A stretch of 11,169 bases of DNA, from NCBI GenBank assembly GCA_022567055.1, contig JADFHU010000112.1, positions 1 through 11,169 of the forward strand. Reading direction: 5' to 3'. The position numbers and the translations under genes are program-made. Each line of letters starts with the position of its first letter. Within the stretch, counting starts at the first letter, position 1. Of this stretch, positions 5,775-11,169 are shown piece after piece. Source of the stretch: Planctomycetota bacterium (lineage in GTDB: Bacteria; Planctomycetota; Phycisphaerae; Sedimentisphaerales; Anaerobacaceae). Below the pieces are notes generated by a model. The model was not told where the DNA came from. It ran no database searches and saw only the letters and a program-made list of their open reading frames with translations.

Positions 5775-7126
5775 TTACTTGCTGTTCATCTTCGGGGTTG
5801 CCTTCATCCACGTGTCAATCATGTCTGACAATTGCTCGACCTTCTCCGCATTCTCTGATGCCAAGTCGTTGCGATCATCGGGATCGCTCTTAAGATCATA
5901 ATAGAGTTCGTCCCTGTCGGAAAGTGGGATCTGGCGGGACCGGATGGCACCGCCATTCTCGGGAAGGGCAACCAATTTGTCCCAGCCATGGATGACCACG
6001 TGGGCCATCAATCCATCTTCGAGATCATCGCGCCGATCAAGATTGCCGTTGTGTTCGTACACATCAACAAAAACGCGATTTCTCTTCTCTAACGCCGCCG
6101 GATCGCGCAGGTCGAGCCCGCTCATCGTCTTCGGCGGTTCAATGCCGCAGGCGCGCAGAATGGTCGGCGCAATATCGATGTTGCTCGCCAAGGTTTCCGT
6201 GTCGCGCCGCGACTCAATCTCACCTTCGTGGGTAATAAACATCGGCGTGCGGATACCCGCCTCGTAGGGTCCCATCTTGGAGCGGATGAATTGGTTGCGC
6301 GTCTTCGGATGCGGCACCCATCCGTTGTCGGAGGTGAAAACAAAGATCGTATTCTCGTAGAGGTTCTTCTTCTTTAGGTAATCGACCAGCTGGCCGCAGC
6401 CCTCATCGAGCCATTCGACATTGGCCCAATACCATGCCGTTGGCTCGTTCGGCGCGATGTCCTTGTACTTGTCGAACAGACGTTGCGGTGCATCATGCGG
6501 AGCGTGTGGGAGAAAGACACCGTACCAGACAAAGAACGGCTGATCATTTTCCTCGGCCTTCTCAACGAAGTCGTAGATCGGCTGCATCGTCTTACGTCCA
6601 ATGGTCAGACCGGCGTCGCCGTGTCGCCCTGGATCATGGCATCCGTGAACCCGTGATTCAGGGGATTGCCTTCCCACCATTTTCCGGTTTGCAGTGTCGC
6701 GTATCCATTCTCCTTCAGGACTTTAACAAGGGACGGATGTTCCAGCATGGGTGCCTCCATTCGCGCACGCATTTCCCTCCACAGGTCCGGGTCATTCTTC
6801 ATAATCGTGCCTCTGCGCGCCCCATTCGGCATCTTCGGATCGTTGTTACGTATACCGTCTTGGTGCGGATAGAGTCCAGTCACGATACTCGCAAGTGAAG
6901 CGCGGCATAGCGGAGCAGTGACATAGCCGCGTTCGTACAGGAGGCCGGCCCCCGCCAAGCGATCAAGGTTCGGGGTTTGCACATGCGGATGCCCCATAAA
7001 ACCATAATCGGTCCAGCTCTGATCGTCTGAGATAAGCAACACGACATTCGCAGGCCCATCGGCAGCCTGCGCGTTAATGGCGAAGGCCAGTACTGCCATA
7101 AGAACAACAATCGCCCTTTTATACAT
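5775..7126 (-). pseudogene. Secreted sulfatase (S1 family), interrupted by one frameshift near 6626
   Basis: The 5' part (7126 to about 6626) encodes a signal peptide (MYKRAIVVLMAVLAFAINAQ), the metal site LISDDQSWTDYGFMG (Asp34/Asp35), PHVQTPNLDRLAG, the formylglycine region APLCRASLASIVTGLYPHQ (Cys74) and TGKWWEGNPLNHGFTDAMIQG, then shifts out of frame and stops at 6605. The 3' part continues in another frame with RHGDAGLTIGRKTMQPIYDF, PFFVWYGVFLPHAPHDAPQR, FTSDNGW, GPYEAGIRTPMF and a C-terminus ending at 5775. Adding one base near 6626 joins them into a single ~450 aa protein of normal sulfatase length. The codon four after Cys74 is Leu, not Arg, as in the 'C-R-P-S-L' subgroup. Either a true pseudogene or a one-base sequencing/assembly error is possible. 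It follows the phosphoesterase by 69 bases. Confidence 0.9.
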
Positions 7127-7195
7127 TCCGTAACTCTTTCTGAATTTCTGGGCTTGTGCCCCTATTTGCCAGAGTCATTGATGGAATTCTTTTCC

Positions 7196-9079
7196 TTATT
7201 TCGCCAGCTCGGCGACTTCTGTGGCGGTAAGCGCACGGGCCCAGACGGAGACTTCGTCGAGTGAGCCTTCGAATGGCTTGATGCCAAGCTTACCATGCAT
7301 GAATTCTGCGAAGGGAGACCTGCCGTTTTCGTGGCCTGGCCCGCCGACACTGACCTTGTTGACCATGCTGACGTTGATGGGATTGTCCTTTCCAAGGACT
7401 TCGGATTCGACGGGTTGGCCATCGACGTAGAACTGGACTTCGGAGAGCTTGCAGTCTTTCCTGGGCATGGACACTGCGATATGGTGCCACTTTCCGTCGT
7501 TGAGTTTCTGGCCCTTGGCGATCAAGCGCACATCGTCCGCCATCAGGAGCTCCGGCTTAGCATCGTTCAGGTTGAGGTTCATGAGTCCACGCTCTAATCC
7601 TGCCCTTCCTGTGTTGATGAGCATCATATCCTCTTCCGAGGTGGTCTTCATCCAGAGCGCGTAAGAGACCGTGTTTCCATAACTGTAAGGTCCGGCTCCA
7701 TAGACGGCCATCTGACTATCGGGTTTGAACACGCCGGCTTTACCCCGTGGCCCGTCGGCGGCCAATTCAATATTGCCGTTTTGGGCATCGTAGTTTCGCC
7801 CGAACGCACCTTGGTTCCGGAAGGAACGGTCGCAGGTGATTCCGCCAATGTTAACCTCGCTCTTGAACGGATTTCCGCCTTGACGAAGTGAAAACCCGAG
7901 GACGATCCGATCCTTCATGGCGAAGTTCTCTTCAAAATCAAAATGGAGCATCGGTGCTTCGCGGTCGAGGAATGTAAACTCGCCCTCATCTCGGAACGTC
8001 GTTTTTTCCGCTGACTTATCAATGACGAGTTTCCCGTAGACCTCGAACTTCCCGTCGGTTACCTTGCGCGAGATCTGGTTGTAAAGGGTAAGGTCTATTT
8101 TATCATCCGTGATATCGACCGTGGCGAAGTTGTTCAGCCATCTGCCGCGCGTGACGACCTGGACGAGATCCGACTTGGGATCCTTGGTCACCGTGTTGGA
8201 ATGCACTTCACCGGCGAAGTAGATATCGACGTTGTGCTTGCGGAGCGTCTTCCAAAAGTCGCTTTCCATTTCGCCGTCCATGAGCATGCCGCTGCTGTTG
8301 ACTCTACGGACGGGCTGGAGCACCGGGAGGTGGGATTGAACGAAGACGTGCTTGATGCTGTCGTCCTTGCGGGCCTCGGACAGGACGTGATCCAGCCACG
8401 CCAGGTGCTTGCCGACTACGGTGCCGGTGACGCTTCCCTGGCGGCCGATTTGCTTATCCGGGTCCTCCTGATGAAACACGTCGACCGTAACGAAGAGGAC
8501 GTTCTTGTGTTGGTAGGCGTAGGACGTTTCTTCGTACTTTGTTCCCAGGGGGCGCGATGCGGCCTCGCCGATGGGCTTGTCGTATTTGAACTGCCCGCCG
8601 TCGGGGTTAACGTTGAACCCATTGGCAAATGCTTTGCGGAATTCCGCCTGGTGTTTGGAGACGGCCGTTCCGGGAGGCCATGGGTTGTCGCCTACTTCGT
8701 GGTCGCCGACGGCCATCAGGAGCTTGGAATATCCCGCTTCGTTGAACGCGTTGACCATGCCGGCATAGCAGCGTTCGCCGGACTGGAGGATGGCTTCTGC
8801 GGGCGTGAGTGCTGGATTGAAACTTTTGATGTGCTGCTTCGTGTCCCAGTGCCCTCTACAGGCATCACCGGGCATCATGACCAGTTCGCCGCCGTAATTC
8901 TCCTTGAGCATTCTCAGGCTGTCGACGTTGGAGTCTGGCCTCCCGGCTAATCTGTTGGAGTAGACATACTTCTCCGCCCCATGCCAATCGGCGAGATTAA
9001 TGAAACGCCACGGTTCTTCGGCGCGGACTGTACTCTGCATCAGCAATATTGCTGTGAAAAGGGTTGCTAGGATTTTCAT
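7196..9079 (-). CDS. Secreted calcineurin-like phosphoesterase fused to a LamG-type (concanavalin A-like) domain, 627 aa
   Basis: The signal peptide is MKILATLFTAILLMQSTVRA. The metallophosphoesterase part (about 25-330) shows the metal motifs in order but in variant form: LADWHG (Asp31, His33), MMPGDACRG (Gly71-Asp72; the second Asp of GDxxD is Arg), VGDHE (125-128 in place of GNH[DE]), VQSHLPV (His250) and AGEVHSN (290-293, in place of GHxH). From about 380 a LamG domain follows: LHFDFEENF, SYALWMKTTS, DGKWHHIAVSM, QFYVDGQPV and FEGSLDEVSVWARALTATEV, the classic LamG ending. The domain order suggests an exported phosphatase or phosphodiesterase anchored to glycan. The ATG at 9079 has AAGGA about 10 bases upstream. 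The specific substrate is unknown. Confidence 0.88.
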   Translation of the reverse strand: MKILATLFTAILLMQSTVRAEEPWRFINLADWHGAEKYVYSNRLAGRPDSNVDSLRMLKENYGGELVMMPGDACRGHWDTKQHIKSFNPALTPAEAILQSGERCYAGMVNAFNEAGYSKLLMAVGDHEVGDNPWPPGTAVSKHQAEFRKAFANGFNVNPDGGQFKYDKPIGEAASRPLGTKYEETSYAYQHKNVLFVTVDVFHQEDPDKQIGRQGSVTGTVVGKHLAWLDHVLSEARKDDSIKHVFVQSHLPVLQPVRRVNSSGMLMDGEMESDFWKTLRKHNVDIYFAGEVHSNTVTKDPKSDLVQVVTRGRWLNNFATVDITDDKIDLTLYNQISRKVTDGKFEVYGKLVIDKSAEKTTFRDEGEFTFLDREAPMLHFDFEENFAMKDRIVLGFSLRQGGNPFKSEVNIGGITCDRSFRNQGAFGRNYDAQNGNIELAADGPRGKAGVFKPDSQMAVYGAGPYSYGNTVSYALWMKTTSEEDMMLINTGRAGLERGLMNLNLNDAKPELLMADDVRLIAKGQKLNDGKWHHIAVSMPRKDCKLSEVQFYVDGQPVESEVLGKDNPINVSMVNKVSVGGPGHENGRSPFAEFMHGKLGIKPFEGSLDEVSVWARALTATEVAELAK

Positions 9080-9188
9080 TTCAACTGTTCCTTGTCCATT
9101 TGCTGGCGTTTACTTGATAAACCGATTGAACACATTTGTCATCATACGCTGCACGCGTGGGTCTACGCCTGCCGAGTGATGCGAACGT
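9080..9188. other. Intergenic gap with a short protein-like open tail
   Basis: The 109 bases between the propeller gene stop and the phosphoesterase start hold no complete gene. On the minus strand a frame ending in TAA at 9110-9112 reads HHSAGVDPRVQRMMTNVFNR plus FIK, which looks like a protein C-terminus but cannot be assigned. The ribosome binding site of the phosphoesterase (AAGGA) lies at the left end. No terminator hairpin is clear. Confidence 0.35.
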
Positions 9189-10907
9189 TTACTTCGCGCT
9201 TTTCAATGCCGGGTCATAGGTAATATTACATTTCACGAGGCGCCGGTTTAGGACATCCATGACAAACAGCTTGTCTTTCCATACGGCCAGACTGGAAATG
9301 CTTCCAAACGGCAGCTCGGGATGAGGATACTTGCTGCCCTTTCCTTTGCAGTCTGCGTTGCCATAGCTGCCGAATTCACCAACGACCTTACCCGTCTCCG
9401 TATCAATAACCTGGACGCTGTATTTGGTCGCCATGTATAGGTAGCCTTTGTCATCCAGCGCCTGGTTGATCCGATGGGTGCTGCAAATGCAGTGAGGATT
9501 CGGCGGGATGAAACCCATTCCATGATTGCCATCCCATGGTTGCGACCAAAGCGGTTCTCCACCGGTTGGCGCAAACTTCGACACGGCATAAGGCCTCATC
9601 GGCCACCGCTTGGGCTTTCTGGCATCGGCTCGGTTGACACGTTTTGGGGGAGGATTACCGTCGGTGGGAATATGGACGATGTACAAGTAGCCCTGCTTAT
9701 CGACCTGAATGCCCTTCACACTGGTAAGATCCAGCAGAGCTTTTTGTTTCAGCTTGCCGGTGGAATCATAGACGTCGAGTTGCCGGTACAAGGCAAAATT
9801 CGGCAACACCATCCCCGATTCCACGTACCGATCCTGCTTGTTGAGATAGTAAATATTGCCCTCACTATCCACGTCCATCCCAGGATAGATATCCCACCAG
9901 CAAGTCCACCACTTCGCGAGGCCGGCATTCTTGTAAAACCTGCTCTTGACGGAAGCCGTATCCACAAACAACTCGTTCTTTCCCGTGGACGCGAAAGGAA
10001 CCGGCTTGCCGGCGCGGTCAAAGCGCAGGATGCTGATGCCGTTTTCACCGAGTTTCCACCGGTAAATCCTGCCATCCTTTCCGAATACGGAATCCAGGAA
10101 CAGGGGTTCGTCCGGATAGCGGAAGCCGCGCTCGAGATTGATGGCCCCCCATGCCGATAAAATTCCAGTCTCCTCGATGTCAATGAAAAATGGATCCCAT
10201 TGCTTCAGTATGTTTCCCTGTTGATCCAGGCGATACACGGTGCCGAACTTCTTGGAACGGTAGGTGGCATCGTCTTCCACATACACGTGCCCCGTTTCAG
10301 GATCAATATTCAAGATGGGCATACTACTGGCCTGCCTCGGGTTGGACAGGGTGTTGCCATCATCCTGCCATTGCGCTTTCAGAGAAAGATCTTCACCTGA
10401 TAGTTGCTGCAGACTTCCCGGCCCGTCGCCGTTGGCCACCCAGACCAGCGGCGGCGACACGCCGGCATCGACCGCTATCTGCATAACATACGTATGCACA
10501 GGCGCGGATTTGGCCAGCAACTCGGGCGTATTCCAGCCTCTCAACTTGATCACTGTGCGCGGAGGCGGAAGCTCTTCGAAGGCCGCGGTTTCCAACGTTT
10601 TCTGTACTGCCTTCTTGGAACGTTCACTTCTTGGGTCCTCAGGCCTTTCCTGGGAACCGATGAGCACATAGAGGCATTTGTCGCGATCCATGGCCAGCGC
10701 GGTCGGACCGAACATCGGCTTCTTCGTTCCCTTGTCCATATAATGCGTAATCGATGCGACCTGCTTGCCGTCTATCGTGCAAACCCGCAGGCGATTGTTC
10801 CCCGCATCCGCAACGATAATGTGATCCCCGTCCACGACTACGCCGCTGGCCTCTTTGAAGCCGCCTACAATGCCCTGTTTCTCAAGTTCCGGGCCAGGTT
10901 TCCCCAC
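9189..10907 (-). CDS. NHL-like beta-propeller protein, N-terminally truncated (~572 aa remaining)
   Basis: The sequence shows repeated propeller blades: KEASGVVVDGDHIIVADAGN then NRLRVCTIDG; FGPTALAMDRDKCLYVLIGS; ILNIDPETGHVYVEDDATYR; IYPGMDVDSEGNIYYLNKQD; VKGIQVDKQGYLYIVHIPTD; and ALDDKGYLYMATKYSVQVID near the end. This 'gv.vd..g.iyvaD..n.ri' pattern is that of NHL/SMP-30-type propellers, usually secreted scaffolds or binding proteins. The frame stays open to 11156, but residues upstream of about 10907 are the out-of-frame shadow of an EamA transporter, so I do not count them. No signal peptide, ribosome binding site or convincing start is present: GTG at 10905-10907 is only the first possible start near the homologous part. 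It ends at TAA 9189-9191, 109 bases before the phosphoesterase. The function is unknown; the gene is probably broken or chimeric at its 5' end. Confidence 0.75.
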   Translation of the reverse strand: MGKPGPELEKQGIVGGFKEASGVVVDGDHIIVADAGNNRLRVCTIDGKQVASITHYMDKGTKKPMFGPTALAMDRDKCLYVLIGSQERPEDPRSERSKKAVQKTLETAAFEELPPPRTVIKLRGWNTPELLAKSAPVHTYVMQIAVDAGVSPPLVWVANGDGPGSLQQLSGEDLSLKAQWQDDGNTLSNPRQASSMPILNIDPETGHVYVEDDATYRSKKFGTVYRLDQQGNILKQWDPFFIDIEETGILSAWGAINLERGFRYPDEPLFLDSVFGKDGRIYRWKLGENGISILRFDRAGKPVPFASTGKNELFVDTASVKSRFYKNAGLAKWWTCWWDIYPGMDVDSEGNIYYLNKQDRYVESGMVLPNFALYRQLDVYDSTGKLKQKALLDLTSVKGIQVDKQGYLYIVHIPTDGNPPPKRVNRADARKPKRWPMRPYAVSKFAPTGGEPLWSQPWDGNHGMGFIPPNPHCICSTHRINQALDDKGYLYMATKYSVQVIDTETGKVVGEFGSYGNADCKGKGSKYPHPELPFGSISSLAVWKDKLFVMDVLNRRLVKCNITYDPALKSAK

Positions 10908-11169
10908 CAGTAGATGGTGTAGATACCCAACACCACGCTGACTATACCCACAACGGCCGGCAACGCAACGGTTTCGTCCAGCAAAAGCACCCCGAGCACC
11001 GGGGCAAGGGCCGGGCCAAATCCCCGCGCTATGGGATAGACCACCGAAAGGTCCGCATGAGTGTAGCTCCGCCCCAACAGCAAAAAATAGAGAACATGGA
11101 GCACGATGGTGCCAAGCAGGTACCACCACCCGGGTTGCTCCACGGGATACCTCCACGCCAGCACCAACC
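10865..11169 (-). pseudogene. EamA/DMT-type membrane transporter fragment, upstream part beyond the right edge
   Basis: From the right edge this frame encodes WWYLLGTIVLHVLYFLLLGR, then SYTHADLSVVYPIARGFGPA, LAPVLGVLLLDETVALPAVV and GIVSVVLGIYTIYWWG: three hydrophobic segments around the 'ADLSxVYPxARG.gP' signature of the first EamA repeat. Such transporters have ten membrane helices in two repeats (~290 aa). Here the frame ends at TAG 10865-10867, shortly after the first repeat, and the last ~15 residues are the out-of-frame reading of the propeller gene. The second repeat is missing, so the gene seems cut at about 10890-10910. The start lies outside the window. A short single-repeat EmrE-like protein is an alternative if the natural C-terminus is here. 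Confidence 0.7.

Noticed and set aside
5743..5811. Longer start for the HEAT-repeat gene
   Set aside because: It would overlap the sulfatase end by 37 bases, adds a charged non-repeat segment, and the ATG at 5742 has a well-placed GGAG.
6620..6635. Programmed -1 ribosomal frameshift in the sulfatase
   Set aside because: No slippery X XXY YYZ heptamer or obvious downstream stem is present; a plain indel explains the data.
8201..8950. 249-codon plus-strand open frame
   Set aside because: Antisense shadow of the phosphoesterase-LamG gene; no ribosome binding site or recognisable domain.
9474..10160. 228-codon plus-strand open frame
   Set aside because: Antisense shadow of the propeller gene.
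10908..11156. N-terminal extension of the propeller frame (83 residues)
   Set aside because: Cys/Gly/Arg-rich and featureless, while the overlapping frame gives clear EamA membrane segments, so the extension is a shadow.
1..11169. CRISPR arrays, tRNA or rRNA genes, integrase or phage genes
   Set aside because: No regularly spaced repeats, cloverleaf patterns or recombinase motifs were seen on either strand.

Overview
The window reads as a stretch of a bacterial chromosome from a lineage rich in secreted sulfatases, Tat-exported Gfo/Idh/MocA oxidoreductases and discoidin/LamG/HEAT accessory proteins. That mix is typical of the PVC superphylum (Planctomycetota, Lentisphaerota, Kiritimatiellota) and of Hydrogenedentota-like candidate phyla. 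The assignment is an inference from gene content; there is no rRNA or marker gene to confirm it. Every supported gene lies on the minus strand, so transcription runs from the right edge to the left edge. Long plus-strand open frames are antisense shadows.

Layout in transcription order (right to left). (1) 11169-10865: part of an EamA/DMT-type membrane transporter, running off the right edge. It abuts, in another frame, a beta-propeller (NHL-like) protein (10907-9189) that lacks its natural N-terminus; this looks like a deletion or recombination junction. (2) 9079-7196: secreted calcineurin-like phosphoesterase with a C-terminal LamG-type domain. (3) 7126-5775: secreted sulfatase split by one frameshift near 6626. 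(4) 5742-5257: small HEAT-repeat protein. (5) 5226-3790: Tat-exported Gfo/Idh/MocA oxidoreductase. (6) 3777-3055: secreted discoidin-like protein with a 27-bp tandem duplication in its signal peptide. Genes 2 to 6 are spaced by 69, 32, 30 and 12 bases and probably form one transcription unit.

The left third is scarred. Downstream of the discoidin gene is a 185-bp element bounded by near-perfect inverted repeats (2703-2887). It abuts the surviving C-terminal ~55 codons of a sugar phosphate isomerase/epimerase-like gene (2700-2532). Then come a complete Tat-type sulfatase (2436-991), a headless C-terminal fragment of another sulfatase (994-773), and a third sulfatase (783-1) that runs off the left edge.

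Together the genes look like a catabolic locus for a sulfated glycan: three exported sulfatases remove ester sulfate, the oxidoreductase (and formerly the isomerase) would act on sugars, and the discoidin and LamG domains could bind carbohydrate. No SusC/D pair, glycoside hydrolase, sulfatase-maturating enzyme or regulator is visible here. The most notable points are the repeated 'gene tails without heads', the inverted-repeat element at one such scar, the non-canonical formylglycine motifs in all three sulfatases, and the signal-peptide duplication. I did not find a clearly novel defence, mobile or regulatory system.
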